NCBI GenBank assembly: GCA_002382805.1
Contig: DGAD01000027.1
Location: 1-64,000, forward strand
Direction of reading: 5' to 3'
DNA length: 64,000 nucleotides
Source: Clostridiales bacterium UBA4039
Lineage (GTDB): Bacteria; Bacillota; Clostridia; Lachnospirales; Vallitaleaceae
Numbering within the stretch: position 1 is the stretch's first letter; each line of letters begins with the position of its first letter. Shown here in pieces: positions 26,842 to 36,614 of the stretch. The translations under genes and the position numbers were made by a program. Under the pieces are notes generated by a model that saw only the letters and a program-made list of their open reading frames with translations, ran no database searches and was not told the origin of the DNA.

Positions 26842-29706
26842 ATGAAGTTTAAATTTAAAATAAAAAAGATAATGAGCTATGCAGTGATTTTTTCGGCATT
26901 ACTAGGTTCTGTGAGTGTTCCGATACAGGCAAATGTTCTTATTGATGAGATTGTTCAGCGCGAGACGGTGACAAAAGGATTAACATATGAATATAAATCA
27001 AAATTCACTCAAGCAGGGTGGGTTGATTTGCATGTACTTAAAATGGATTTAGCGGAGGAACAGATTGCACTGGATATTTTGCAATCGAGTGAAGCTTTTG
27101 GAAAAAAAGAAACGCTCCATGCACTAGCAACAAAAAGCGAGCAAAATGTTGTGGCAGGTATTAATGCGTCATTTTTTAATATGGCAGGATCATCGAGTGA
27201 GCCGGTAGGGGTTATCTACGAAGACGGCTATTCTTATGCGATGCATAATTATAATACCTCCAAAAAAGGTGTCGCTTCACTGCTTCAATACGAAAGCGGA
27301 AGAGTGCTGTTTGATTTTTTTGATACAAGTTTTAAGGTGGCGACAGATCAAGGACAAAACCTTTATGTTGAAGGCATTAATAAAATTGTCATTGGTAAGT
27401 CGCCGATTATTTATAACCGAAACTTTGGAGCGACGACACAACAAATTGACCAAAGTGCCAATTTATATAAAATTGTTGTACAAGACAATCAAGTCAGCCA
27501 AATTATTGGTGCAAAAGAACCCGCGCAGATTCCAATGATGGAACAGGGGTATGTTATTGCAATCCCAGAAGCGCTTCTAGCCGAAGCGGAATACTTAAAA
27601 ATGTTTGAAGTGGGGACAGGGGTTGAATTTATTGTACATTCTACGATTAATACAGAGGAGCTCAAATTAGCGATTAGTGGTTCGGGTAAGGTGCTTGAGA
27701 ATGGTCAGTATAGTTCAGAAGGGCATATTATAAGTAAGGATGCACGTCAACCAAGGTCAGTTCTTGGAGTGACAGCGGATGGACGCTACCTGATTGCCAT
27801 GAGTATTGATGGAAGAGGTGCAAGTATCGGGGCGACACATGCAGAGGTTGCCAGCTATTTAAGAGAATACAATGTTACGGATGCGATACAGCTTGATGGA
27901 GGAGGAAGTACAACCTTAGTGAGTCGAGAGGTGGGACATACAGACCTTCGAGTTAAAAACACAGTATCTGGTGGCGCGCAGCGAAAGATATTAAACGGAC
28001 TTGGCTTTGTGAGTCTAGCGCAAACCGGTCCTGTAAAGTCGATTAAAATAATACAATCGGATGAACGTATCTTTAAAAACAATCCGGTACAATTAGAAGT
28101 CATAGGTTTTGATGAGAATTATAATCCAGTGGAAATCAACTATCGCAACCTGGCATGGAGTGTTGATGGAATCCAAGGAAATTGGCAGACGAATACGTTT
28201 ATTCCAACCGTAGGTGGTGATGGAACGATTACTTGTTACTACGAAGGATTAATGGCAACGTCAGAGATTGAAAGTTTGGATGCACCAATCGATATTGAAG
28301 TCTCTCCAAAAATTCTTTCTTTGGACCATAATCAAAGTGGTGAGTTTAATGTCTACGGAACTGACAAAAGTGGTTATCAAGGACGTATTCATAATACGGA
28401 TGTAACATATACAGTTGAGGATAACCAAGGTGTAGGTGAGTTTCGTGACGGAAAATTTTACACGACTTCAAAAAATGGAATTGCGAAAGTGACAGTGTCT
28501 ATGGGGGAGCAAAGTACAACAGCGTATATTGTTGTAGGAAATGAATATAGCCCCATAGCTGCATTTGAAAGTATGCAATATTATCCACGTAGTTACCCTG
28601 AAGAAAGTGTACAGGGCGAGATATTTATCGAAACCGAGAATACGGTAGATACAGATAAAGCCTATCGTTTTAACTATAGCTTTTCAAAATCATCCCAAGC
28701 ACAGGCTTTTTATATGATGATGAATAATTTCTATTTAAATAAACCAACGGAGACGATTAGTCTTTGGCTAAATGGAAATAACAGTGAGCATATGTTTAGA
28801 GGAAATATTATTGACGCTGTTGGCGGCCAGTATACAATTACGTTTTCTCATGCCATTAACTGGACAGGATGGCAAGAGGTTGAGGCAGAGATTCCAGCAG
28901 GTGTGCAGTTCCCGATACAGTTAGATCGCTTATATGTGGTTGCATTACAATCCAGTGAACCTTATCAAGGAACCCTTGTGGTGGACCAATTAAGTGCAAT
29001 GACAACGGTGGATACAAGTAATCTCCGTTTTGATGAAGGCGGCTTCATCAACGATCCACTCATGGCAAAAATCAAGCCGCAAGACAGTTTCGAAATTAAG
29101 TTGTTTGGTCCGACATCATTTAAAAACCGTTTGTTAGATACGGTTATTTCTTCTAAGGTTTATGAAGAGATGAATCAAGCAGATTACGGTGTCTTTGCCG
29201 GAAGCTCAGATGTGGATACATCCAGTTTGACAGGAAATTACTCCATTTGGAAAAATACGTATTCAGAAAAAGTTGTAGATAAGACAAAAATCATTACATT
29301 GGGAACTGCAAGTGGTGGATTGCGCACAACGGATTACACCCAATATAGTAAATTAAAGCAAACGCTCGCAAGAACGAGTGAAAACTCCATTATTATTATT
29401 GGAAGTAAAAATCCCTTAACAAGTTTTACAGATGAAAAAGAAGGTGAATTTTTACATAATATATTCAAAGAATACATGGAAAAAACAGGCAAACAGATTT
29501 TTTATGTCAATGCAAGTGGATATACAACCGATGTTACGATTAAAGACGGCGTTCGTTATATTGACACAAGTGGCTTGTGGTATAAAGTCCAAGACCGATA
29601 TGTGGACTTGAACAAGATGTTATATCAAGTGCGCTTCTTTGTAGAAGGCAGCGATGTATCATATATGATTGAGCCGATTTTTCCGGCAGTAAAAATTAAC
29701 GAGTAA
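26842..29706 (+). CDS. secreted phosphodiester glycosidase-domain (NAGPA-like) protein
   Basis: The 954-residue protein has a signal peptide (cleavage probably after IQA, residue 29) and a phosphodiester glycosidase domain at about residues 85-395, with the family's INASFFN and LDGGGSTTL motifs (near residues 114 and 350). Related bacterial proteins are linked to exopolysaccharide or wall-polymer processing and can cleave sugar-1-phosphodiester bonds. The rest includes Ig-like beta regions (about 395-570), a jelly-roll-like part (about 570-735) and a C-terminal part (760-950) that might be a decayed phosphoesterase fold. No SLH repeats or LPXTG anchor is seen. It leads the envelope cluster. 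Confidence 0.8.
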   Translation: MKFKFKIKKIMSYAVIFSALLGSVSVPIQANVLIDEIVQRETVTKGLTYEYKSKFTQAGWVDLHVLKMDLAEEQIALDILQSSEAFGKKETLHALATKSEQNVVAGINASFFNMAGSSSEPVGVIYEDGYSYAMHNYNTSKKGVASLLQYESGRVLFDFFDTSFKVATDQGQNLYVEGINKIVIGKSPIIYNRNFGATTQQIDQSANLYKIVVQDNQVSQIIGAKEPAQIPMMEQGYVIAIPEALLAEAEYLKMFEVGTGVEFIVHSTINTEELKLAISGSGKVLENGQYSSEGHIISKDARQPRSVLGVTADGRYLIAMSIDGRGASIGATHAEVASYLREYNVTDAIQLDGGGSTTLVSREVGHTDLRVKNTVSGGAQRKILNGLGFVSLAQTGPVKSIKIIQSDERIFKNNPVQLEVIGFDENYNPVEINYRNLAWSVDGIQGNWQTNTFIPTVGGDGTITCYYEGLMATSEIESLDAPIDIEVSPKILSLDHNQSGEFNVYGTDKSGYQGRIHNTDVTYTVEDNQGVGEFRDGKFYTTSKNGIAKVTVSMGEQSTTAYIVVGNEYSPIAAFESMQYYPRSYPEESVQGEIFIETENTVDTDKAYRFNYSFSKSSQAQAFYMMMNNFYLNKPTETISLWLNGNNSEHMFRGNIIDAVGGQYTITFSHAINWTGWQEVEAEIPAGVQFPIQLDRLYVVALQSSEPYQGTLVVDQLSAMTTVDTSNLRFDEGGFINDPLMAKIKPQDSFEIKLFGPTSFKNRLLDTVISSKVYEEMNQADYGVFAGSSDVDTSSLTGNYSIWKNTYSEKVVDKTKIITLGTASGGLRTTDYTQYSKLKQTLARTSENSIIIIGSKNPLTSFTDEKEGEFLHNIFKEYMEKTGKQIFYVNASGYTTDVTIKDGVRYIDTSGLWYKVQDRYVDLNKMLYQVRFFVEGSDVSYMIEPIFPAVKINE

Positions 29707-29715
29707 GGGGATTCC

Positions 29716-31143
29716 ATGAGATTACGGATTCAGAATTTTTTTAACTCCAGTGTGGGGTACTTACCATTTAAAATCATCGAAGGCATTTTTGGCATTGTCA
29801 GCTTGTCGCTATACTCTCATTTGCTTTTGCCACACGAATACGGGCTATACGGTATTATCAATAATACCGTTATGCTCACGTATTTGCTGGCTTTTGGATG
29901 GTTTTATTTTGTTGCTATGCGATTTATTGGAGAAATCGATAATCTGGATGAACGAAAAACATTTTTTTCCAATATGTTGTCGTTACAAGGACGCATCTAT
30001 GGCCTGTTAATATTGATATACTTAGGCTTATCGATGATTTTGATTTACGGATTTTCATTTAATCCCTGGTTGCTGGCTGTATATGTGATTTTCTTTGTGG
30101 GATATATGTTTAATCAATTTTATATTAATCTCTTATTATATGTTCACATGCGTTTTTTGAATGTTGTTCTTGTCGTATTGGCAGCAGTATTAAAACCAAT
30201 GCTGGTCTATGGATTTTACAAATCAGGGATTGATACAATCTATATCTTATTTTTGGGACATGGTGTAGTCGATATTACGCTAGGACTTATCGCCTTTTAC
30301 TATATTCGTCCATATCGATATTTTTCAAAAAATAGCATCAAAAAAGATCAGTTTAAAGAGTACTTGCGATATGGTTTCCCATTAATTGGCTTAACACTAA
30401 CTATGTATGTGTTAAATATTTCGGACCGATATATTCTTCGTTTTTTTTATTCGGAGTATGTAGTTGGTCTATATGTTCCGAATTATGCTATTGCCTCATC
30501 GACATTTTTAATGATTGCCTATGGACTGTCGCGAGGGTTTTATCCTAAACTTTTAACGGCATGGGGAAAAGAATCTAAAAAAGAAGCAGGACGTATTCTT
30601 TCGTTTGGTATCAAAACATATATTTTACTTGGACTTCCGGCGGCAACGGGAATGCTGCTTTTATCAAAAGATATTGGACAGATTATTATTGCCAAAGAGT
30701 ATGAAGCAGGATATGCGGTCATAGGAATTGTTGCTTTTGGAATGTTTTTTCTTAATTTAGCCGACTACATGAATAAAGAATGGGAGCTGAGTAAAAATAC
30801 TCGACCTATTTTTATTAACAGTTTGATTGCAGCGGTGGTGAATTTAGGATTGAACTTGATACTTATTCCAAAGTATGGGCTCATTATGGCAGCCTATACC
30901 ACGCTGGTTGCTTCCATCATTTATTTTGTTACAAGTGGTGTTCGACGCAAAAAAATTCTTGAAGTGGTGATAGAAAAAAAATATCTATTTTCTGTGATTT
31001 TTGCTAATTTAGTGATGAGTATTTGTGTTATAATAAGTGCAGTGTTGCCACTTCAAGGATATGTGCTTATTGTTGCTAAAGCGATGATTGGTATTGTAAG
31101 TTACTTTGCAGCATGGTTTTTAATGAAAAAAATACTACGATGA
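29716..31143 (+). CDS. polysaccharide flippase (Wzx/MATE-like, PST family)
   Basis: The 475-residue protein has about 12-14 membrane segments throughout and the typical oligosaccharide-flippase start GIFGIVSLSLYSHLLLPHEYGLYGI. Members move lipid-linked glycan units across the membrane. It begins nine bases after the glycosidase gene and its end is followed closely by the acetyltransferase gene. This places lipid-linked repeat-unit export at the centre of the cluster. The lipid carrier and glycan cannot be told. Confidence 0.85.
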   Translation: MRLRIQNFFNSSVGYLPFKIIEGIFGIVSLSLYSHLLLPHEYGLYGIINNTVMLTYLLAFGWFYFVAMRFIGEIDNLDERKTFFSNMLSLQGRIYGLLILIYLGLSMILIYGFSFNPWLLAVYVIFFVGYMFNQFYINLLLYVHMRFLNVVLVVLAAVLKPMLVYGFYKSGIDTIYILFLGHGVVDITLGLIAFYYIRPYRYFSKNSIKKDQFKEYLRYGFPLIGLTLTMYVLNISDRYILRFFYSEYVVGLYVPNYAIASSTFLMIAYGLSRGFYPKLLTAWGKESKKEAGRILSFGIKTYILLGLPAATGMLLLSKDIGQIIIAKEYEAGYAVIGIVAFGMFFLNLADYMNKEWELSKNTRPIFINSLIAAVVNLGLNLILIPKYGLIMAAYTTLVASIIYFVTSGVRRKKILEVVIEKKYLFSVIFANLVMSICVIISAVLPLQGYVLIVAKAMIGIVSYFAAWFLMKKILR

Positions 31144-31157
31144 AAAAGGTGATAACA

Positions 31158-31676
31158 ATGAAAACGGTAGCGCTTGCTCTGTACTATCTTGTAGGAAAGC
31201 ACTTGCCAAAATCTCAAGGCAAACTTGGTGCAATCAGTCAAGCCATTCGCTATTTTTTATGCAAATATATTTTTGATCAAATAGGCGCACAGGTAAATAT
31301 AGAAAAGAATGTCTTCTTTGGTTCGGGTAGAGATATCTCAATCGGAGAGCAATCGGGTATTGGGGTCAATGCCTGGGTTCAGGGACCACTACACATAGGC
31401 AAGTATGTTATGATGGGACCGGATGTACTGATTTATACTAAAAATCATGAGTATGCCCGCACAGATATTCCGATGATTCACCAAGGCGATACAGAGCCTT
31501 TACCCGTAGTGATTGAAGATGATGTATGGGTTGGTGCTCGCGTAATTATTCTACCGGGGGTAACCGTTGGTACAGGAAGTATTGTCGGTGCCGGATCGGT
31601 AGTTACAAAAGACATTGAACCTTATTCCATTGTTGGTGGGGTTCCTGCAAAAGTGATAAAAAAAAGAGAGATGTAA
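31158..31676 (+). CDS. left-handed beta-helix acetyltransferase (WcaF/maltose O-acetyltransferase-like)
   Basis: The 172-residue enzyme has hexapeptide repeats (IGAQVNIEKNVFFGSG onward, about residues 50-160), the loop with the catalytic-type histidine (TKNHEYA near residue 93) and the closing SIVGAGSVVTKDIEPYSIVGGVPAKVI signature. It should acetylate a sugar of the exported glycan using acetyl-CoA. The start at 31158 is chosen for AAGGTG six bases upstream; in-frame ATGs at 31113 and 31140 overlap the flippase gene or lack a good site. Confidence 0.85.
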   Translation: MKTVALALYYLVGKHLPKSQGKLGAISQAIRYFLCKYIFDQIGAQVNIEKNVFFGSGRDISIGEQSGIGVNAWVQGPLHIGKYVMMGPDVLIYTKNHEYARTDIPMIHQGDTEPLPVVIEDDVWVGARVIILPGVTVGTGSIVGAGSVVTKDIEPYSIVGGVPAKVIKKREM

Positions 31677-31680
31677 ATGA

Positions 31681-31720
31681 ATTAGGTGTTAAAATGACCG
31701 ATGTCGTTTTGGCACCTAAT
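31681..31720 (+). promoter_or_regulatory. 18-pair RNA hairpin before the DUF4330 pair
   Basis: Arms 31681-31698 and 31703-31720 pair over all 18 positions with a four-base loop (CGAT). Three of the pairs are G.U in RNA, so the hairpin is only perfect in the plus-strand transcript. No T-run follows (the next bases are CCATGAATGG), so it is not a normal terminator. It ends 10 bases before the ribosome-binding site of the next gene. Confidence 0.65.
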
Positions 31721-31741
31721 CCATGAATGGAAAGGGATTAT

Positions 31742-32206
31742 ATGAAAAAAAAATTGAATTACATTGATGGTTTAATTATTGTATTGGTGTTGGCAGTGAT
31801 TGCAGGTGGAGTGTGGTATTTAACAAAAGACGATGCAGATAGTGGCATTATTACACGTAAGACAGAAGTTGTCTATAAGGCAGAGGCAAAAAACCTTATT
31901 GACAGCACCGTAGAACAGATTCAGATTGGTGATAAGTTAGTGGCAATGGGCTCAGTTCAAGATGCAGAAATTATTGATATACAATATCGAGATGCCTATG
32001 TTGTGGAAGCTGTCGATGGTCAATTAGTACCCATAGTCCAAGCAGGGTTAAAAGACATCGTTGTTACCATTAAAGGAAAAGCCAATCAATATGGACCTTA
32101 TATTGATTTGGGTGGTCAAGAAATAAAAGCAGGTTCAAAATATTACATAAAAACAGATGTGTTTGAGGCCTATGGTAATGTGGTCGAAGTAACATCAATC
32201 AATTAG
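31742..32206 (+). CDS. DUF4330-like membrane-anchored protein (first copy)
   Basis: The 154-residue protein has a short basic start, one membrane helix (about residues 8-25) and an extracytoplasmic beta-rich domain of about 120 residues. The layout matches DUF4330 proteins, which are of unknown function and often sit in polysaccharide gene clusters. ATG 31742 has AAAGGG about five bases upstream; an ATG 15 bases earlier lacks a site. The next gene encodes a second protein of the same plan (KVTIxxxA/KxxxY pattern near the end in both), suggesting a tandem duplication or a heteromer. Confidence 0.65.
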   Translation: MKKKLNYIDGLIIVLVLAVIAGGVWYLTKDDADSGIITRKTEVVYKAEAKNLIDSTVEQIQIGDKLVAMGSVQDAEIIDIQYRDAYVVEAVDGQLVPIVQAGLKDIVVTIKGKANQYGPYIDLGGQEIKAGSKYYIKTDVFEAYGNVVEVTSIN

Positions 32207-32228
32207 AGAAGATAGGAAAGGCAGGCAG

Positions 32229-32723
32229 ATGAAGATGATTAACAAACAAGGAAAAGTAGCGGGCAAAATTCATATCTTTGATATTCTTATATTACTTGTA
32301 ATATTATTGGTTGGTATTACTGCATTTGAGCGTTTGACGGATAATGAATTGATTAGCTTTAGTCAGGAAGAAGACGTAAAAATTAAGTACGAGGTTGTGT
32401 TTACTGAATATAGTCAAGATTATTTTACATCTGTGGCTGTAGGCGACCAACTAGCCGAAGATAAAAAATATTTGGATGCAAAAGTGACCAATATTTTAAT
32501 TGAAGACCGTATGATTACCCGTGTCGATAATGAGGGAAAAGCTATCTCAGCACCTGACCCAATCAAAAAAAAGGTGACCATTGAAGTGGAAGCAACGGCA
32601 ACATATGAAAACCCTATATATAAAATAGGCAAGCAAGAACTTAGAGAAGGGTTGCCACATTTTTTCGTAACACAAAAGTGTAATCTTTCAGGAGTTATCT
32701 CTCAATTGCAGCGAATAGAATAG
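32229..32723 (+). CDS. DUF4330-like membrane-anchored protein (second copy)
   Basis: The 164-residue protein begins with a polar stretch and a HIFDILILLVILLVGITAF membrane helix (about residues 15-36), then an extracytoplasmic domain like that of the preceding gene. Both share the DILIxLVIL/DGLIIVLVL anchor style and a conserved end with a KVTIEVEA/VVTIKGKA strand. ATG 32229 or 32235 are both possible; an AGGCAGG site is close to either. It lies between the first copy and the O-antigen-ligase-like gene, so it is probably a structural or partner protein of glycan assembly. Function unknown. Confidence 0.62.
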   Translation: MKMINKQGKVAGKIHIFDILILLVILLVGITAFERLTDNELISFSQEEDVKIKYEVVFTEYSQDYFTSVAVGDQLAEDKKYLDAKVTNILIEDRMITRVDNEGKAISAPDPIKKKVTIEVEATATYENPIYKIGKQELREGLPHFFVTQKCNLSGVISQLQRIE

Positions 32724-32735
32724 AAGGTGTTAATC

Positions 32736-34241
32736 ATGAATAGTATACGTAAAAAAATATATGAAAGCTATTTTTATGCCGTCATTCTAGGGATTTGCCG
32801 ATGGGCAACAGCTTCAGTTTTTTTTCGTCCAACACAGTATAAAGGACATAAGAAAAAAGTGGAAGCCGTTTATAACTCTTGGTTTGCTCGAGTATTGATG
32901 AGCATAGATAGTGGATTTGAAAAAATAGCTAAACCTTTTCGTAAAGCTTTTTTCGACAGTTTTTTCATGAAAATCATTCGTCGTATTGATGTGTTTAGTC
33001 GAGAAAGTGCTCTATGGAAAGTTGCAGGACAATTTAACTTGGTCTACCTTCTTGTACTATATATTTATATAGACAAGTTTATGCGAACTTACCTCGTTGG
33101 ACTGTCAAGTATTTGGGATGAAGTGCTGATGTTAGTTTTTATTGGCTGGATTCTGATACGACGGGTTTTATTTAACCAACGGTATCGCTTTAGCGATATT
33201 GACTTACCGCTTTTAAGCTTTATTGGGATATACTTGACAGTAATGTTTCTTTATTCCCCGGAACTGAATGTGGGTATAGAAGGCTTACGAGCTGTCGTTC
33301 AATATATGTTCTGGTTCTTTCTTGTATTACAGCTATTGGATAATCAAGTGGTTATTCAGCGTACAGTGTGGCTTCTGACAGTAAGTACAGGGTTACTAGG
33401 TCTACATGGTACATATCAATATATTACAGGCGCTGAGATGCTTGGTAACTGGGTGGATAGTAGTGAAACGATTACAACACGGGCGTACTCCATAGTAGGG
33501 GGCCCTAACGCCTTGGCGAGTGTTTTGGTTCTTGGGATTCCAATTGCTATTGGCCTATTTGTAGCAGAAAAAGACGTTATAAAGAAAATAATTTTTATGT
33601 TATCGGCATTGTTTATGGGAACTGGATTGATTTTTACATTTTCCCGTGGTGCATGGATTGCAACATTTTTAGCGGTTGTACTTTTGTTTGTCTTTATTGG
33701 CAAGCGTCTTTTGGTTCCGATAATCACCTTATTATTAGCCGTAGTTTTATTAGTGGATAATGTATGGAATCGTATTAGCATGCTGTTTACAAAAGAGTAT
33801 GTGAGTAAAGCATCAGAAGGCGGACGAATATATCGATGGACAACTGGATTAGCAGAATGGTCGGAAAGTAAAATCATTGGGTTAGGAATCGGACGTTATG
33901 GTGGTGCAGTAGCTACAAATCATGGACTGGCACCATTTTATATGGACAATTATTATCTAAAGACATTAACCGAATCAGGTCTTGTGGGTTTGATATCGTT
34001 TATTTTATTGCAGATACATACAATGCTACAGTGTTTTTGGTATATCAAAGGAATGGACAAGCCGTACAATCGTGTTGTTTCCTTAAGTGTTTTTTCAGGA
34101 ATGCTTGGGGTTTTGATGCATAATGGTGTCGAAAACATTTTTGAATCACCGTTTATGGTAAGCTTCTTTTGGATGTGCGCTGCCATCATCGTCGCGACAT
34201 TTAAACTAGAATATAGGGGGACATCAAATGAAGAAGATTAA
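32736..34241 (+). CDS. O-antigen ligase/polymerase-like membrane protein
   Basis: The 501-residue protein has a basic 100-residue cytoplasmic N-terminus and about ten membrane helices. The central region with the long non-membrane loop and FSRGAWIATFLAVVLLF (near residues 300-320) is typical of Wzy_C/O-antigen ligase (RfaL/WaaL) proteins. GIGRYGGAVATNHGLAPFYM followed by DNYYLKTLTESGLVGL (near residues 385-420) is the conserved extracytoplasmic loop. It should polymerise the glycan or attach it to its final acceptor on the outer face. ATG 32736 follows GAAGGTG. It overlaps the next gene by 14 bases. Confidence 0.85.
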   Translation: MNSIRKKIYESYFYAVILGICRWATASVFFRPTQYKGHKKKVEAVYNSWFARVLMSIDSGFEKIAKPFRKAFFDSFFMKIIRRIDVFSRESALWKVAGQFNLVYLLVLYIYIDKFMRTYLVGLSSIWDEVLMLVFIGWILIRRVLFNQRYRFSDIDLPLLSFIGIYLTVMFLYSPELNVGIEGLRAVVQYMFWFFLVLQLLDNQVVIQRTVWLLTVSTGLLGLHGTYQYITGAEMLGNWVDSSETITTRAYSIVGGPNALASVLVLGIPIAIGLFVAEKDVIKKIIFMLSALFMGTGLIFTFSRGAWIATFLAVVLLFVFIGKRLLVPIITLLLAVVLLVDNVWNRISMLFTKEYVSKASEGGRIYRWTTGLAEWSESKIIGLGIGRYGGAVATNHGLAPFYMDNYYLKTLTESGLVGLISFILLQIHTMLQCFWYIKGMDKPYNRVVSLSVFSGMLGVLMHNGVENIFESPFMVSFFWMCAAIIVATFKLEYRGTSNEED

Positions 34242-35487
34242 GACATTATTTATTGCAAATATTTTTCCGCCAATGGGTGGATCTGGCGTTCAACGCTCAA
34301 CCAAATTTGTCAAATACTTTAAAGGGCTTGAGATTGAACCTATTGTTTTAACTCGAGAATGTGATCAAGAGCAAGATGTGACACTTTTTGAAGATGTGCC
34401 TAATGATACAAAAATTATACGAACAAAAGCATATGATTATACTCAATGGCCTCAACCCTTCGCATTGTTTGGAAAAGTCATTGCACGTAAGATTTTAATT
34501 CCAGACGCAGATTATGTGTGGTACAAAAAAAGTCTTCAACGTGCAATGGAATTAATTAAAGAGGAAAAAATAGAGTGTATCTATTCAACATCGTATCCAT
34601 ATAGTGATCATCTCTTAGCCAGAGATATAAAGCGTCACTTTCCGGAGATTCCTTGGATTGCAGATTTTCGTGATGAATGGTCGATGAATCCATACATTAT
34701 TGATAAAAAATACAGTCAATATCGTACACGTCGTGAAAAAGCCATGGAAGAGAGTGTGGCAAAAGAGTGTGATTACTTTATTGCAAATACGCGTATCATG
34801 CATGAGAACTTTTTAAGTATGTATCCATACCTTGATAAAAAATCGACGATTATCACCAATGGATTTGATGAAGAGGATTTCTCACATATTGACAAAGAGT
34901 ATCAAAGACAAGAAAAATTTCGTATTGTTCATCCGGGTGTAATCTATGGTAATAGAAAAATAGATAAGATACTTAAGGCGATGAAAGAGTTAATCGATGA
35001 AAAAATTGTAGACAAAAAAGATGTTGAATTTAAGTTTATTGGTGATATAAAAAAGGATGTAATTCTTGAAGAGGGCAAACGCTTTGGACTGGACGATGTT
35101 ATGATATGTCCGGGGTATATGAGTCATAAAGAGACGATCTTGGAACTCAATAAAGCCGAAGTGTTGCTACTGATTCTTCGTGAAGGTGAAGGTGGCAGGA
35201 ATATCGCTCCTGGAAAAATCTACGAATATATTAATTCAAACCGACCGATATTAGCCTTGGCGCCCAAAGATGGAGTGGCAGCAGAAATCGTTGACAAGAC
35301 CAATACAGGTATTGTGTGTGCAACTACAGATGTTGCAGAGATAAAAAAAGGGCTGGAAAAGCTCTATAAAGGTTGGAAAAATAATGAATTTCATATTCGA
35401 CCGAATTATGATATAATTAACAATTATAGTCGAAAAACGCTTACACAGCGACTATCAGAAGTTATTCGTACAGTTGTAGAACAATGA
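34228..35487 (+). CDS. glycosyltransferase (GT4-like, GT-B fold)
   Basis: The 419-residue enzyme begins KIKTLFIANIFPPMGGSGVQR, as in GT4 transferases that act on surface glycans, and has a C-terminal half with VHPGVIYGNRKIDKILKAM, then a GRNIAPGKIYEYINSNRPILAL segment that carries the donor-binding acidic/Lys residues. It starts inside the 3' end of the ligase-like gene (14-base overlap, GGGGG ribosome-binding site), so translation is coupled. Sugar and acceptor are unknown. Confidence 0.83.
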   Translation: MKKIKTLFIANIFPPMGGSGVQRSTKFVKYFKGLEIEPIVLTRECDQEQDVTLFEDVPNDTKIIRTKAYDYTQWPQPFALFGKVIARKILIPDADYVWYKKSLQRAMELIKEEKIECIYSTSYPYSDHLLARDIKRHFPEIPWIADFRDEWSMNPYIIDKKYSQYRTRREKAMEESVAKECDYFIANTRIMHENFLSMYPYLDKKSTIITNGFDEEDFSHIDKEYQRQEKFRIVHPGVIYGNRKIDKILKAMKELIDEKIVDKKDVEFKFIGDIKKDVILEEGKRFGLDDVMICPGYMSHKETILELNKAEVLLLILREGEGGRNIAPGKIYEYINSNRPILALAPKDGVAAEIVDKTNTGIVCATTDVAEIKKGLEKLYKGWKNNEFHIRPNYDIINNYSRKTLTQRLSEVIRTVVEQ

Positions 35488-35500
35488 AAGGGTCAGTAGA

Positions 35501-36586
35501 ATGAAAAAAGTCTTAGTAGCAGGATATTATGGATATCAAAATTCAGGAGATGATGCGATACTGCATTCAATATGTAATGATATCTTGGCGTTAGATATTG
35601 AGACATCCATCACTGTACTGTCCAATCAACCACAACTAACGATGCGCGAATATCCTGTGTTTTCGGTGAATCGTTTTAATTTTCACGATGTATTAAGAGA
35701 AATCCGTTCCTGTGATGTTCTCGTTATGGGTGGTGGAAGCTTGATTCAAGATGCGACAAGTACTCGATCGTTGTATTATTATCTTTTCCTCATTTGGAGT
35801 GCAAAGCTACATAATAAGGCAGTTATGTTATATGGCAATGGCATTGGCCCGATTCATCATTGGTATAATAAACCGGTGTCACGATATATTTTGAACAAAG
35901 TAGATATTATTACCCTTAGAGAACACCTTTCAAAAGAAGTGTTAACTAAGTTAGGCGTCAAGCGTCCCCGAATTCAAATTACAGCGGATCCGGTGTTTAA
36001 CCTTGAAATTAGTCAGAATAATGGATACAAAGATATATATGATTCTGAAAAGATTCCTAAGGACAAGCCTCTTGTTGGAGTTATGTTTCGAAGCTGGATG
36101 TATGAAGAGTCCTACACAAAGAAAATGGCAAAAATATGTGATGCGATTGTTGAAAAATATGACTATCACATTGTCTTTGTACCTATGAAGCATCCGGCGG
36201 ATTTGGTCATCTCGCTTGAAATACTTAAAAAAATGAAACACCCAGGAACGGTCATAGAAAATCGTTATAACGAAGAACAAATGATTCGGTTAATGGGAGA
36301 TCTGGATCTGATTTTGAGCATGCGTTTACATGCTTTGATTTATGGTGCACTTAATAATGTGCCAATGTTAGGATTCAATTATGATCCTAAGGTAGAATAC
36401 TATGCAGAAGAGTTAAAAATCAGCTACGTAAAAAGTATGCGCCATATACGTGTCAATCAAGTTATGAAGCAGATTGATGATATTATTTCAAATAAGGATT
36501 CATATAAAGCGCATCTTAGTGAACAAGTTAAGAAACTCAAACTTCAGGCCAAAGAAAACCGAAAGTATTTACATGATTTATTATAA
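35501..36586 (+). CDS. csaB: polysaccharide pyruvyl transferase CsaB
   Basis: The 361-residue protein matches CsaB: the start KKVLVAGYYGYQNSGDDAIL, the MGGGSLIQD loop near residue 78, GNGIGP near residue 112 and the C-terminal SMRLHALIYGALNNVPMLGFNYDPKV segment (in two parts around residues 270-295). CsaB transfers pyruvate from phosphoenolpyruvate to the secondary cell wall polymer; that ketal binds SLH-domain proteins. Its place at the end of the cluster argues that the cluster makes such a polymer. No SLH protein is encoded in the window. Confidence 0.92.
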   Translation: MKKVLVAGYYGYQNSGDDAILHSICNDILALDIETSITVLSNQPQLTMREYPVFSVNRFNFHDVLREIRSCDVLVMGGGSLIQDATSTRSLYYYLFLIWSAKLHNKAVMLYGNGIGPIHHWYNKPVSRYILNKVDIITLREHLSKEVLTKLGVKRPRIQITADPVFNLEISQNNGYKDIYDSEKIPKDKPLVGVMFRSWMYEESYTKKMAKICDAIVEKYDYHIVFVPMKHPADLVISLEILKKMKHPGTVIENRYNEEQMIRLMGDLDLILSMRLHALIYGALNNVPMLGFNYDPKVEYYAEELKISYVKSMRHIRVNQVMKQIDDIISNKDSYKAHLSEQVKKLKLQAKENRKYLHDLL

Positions 36587-36614
36587 TAAAGACATACAAT
36601 ATACGAGGTGAATT

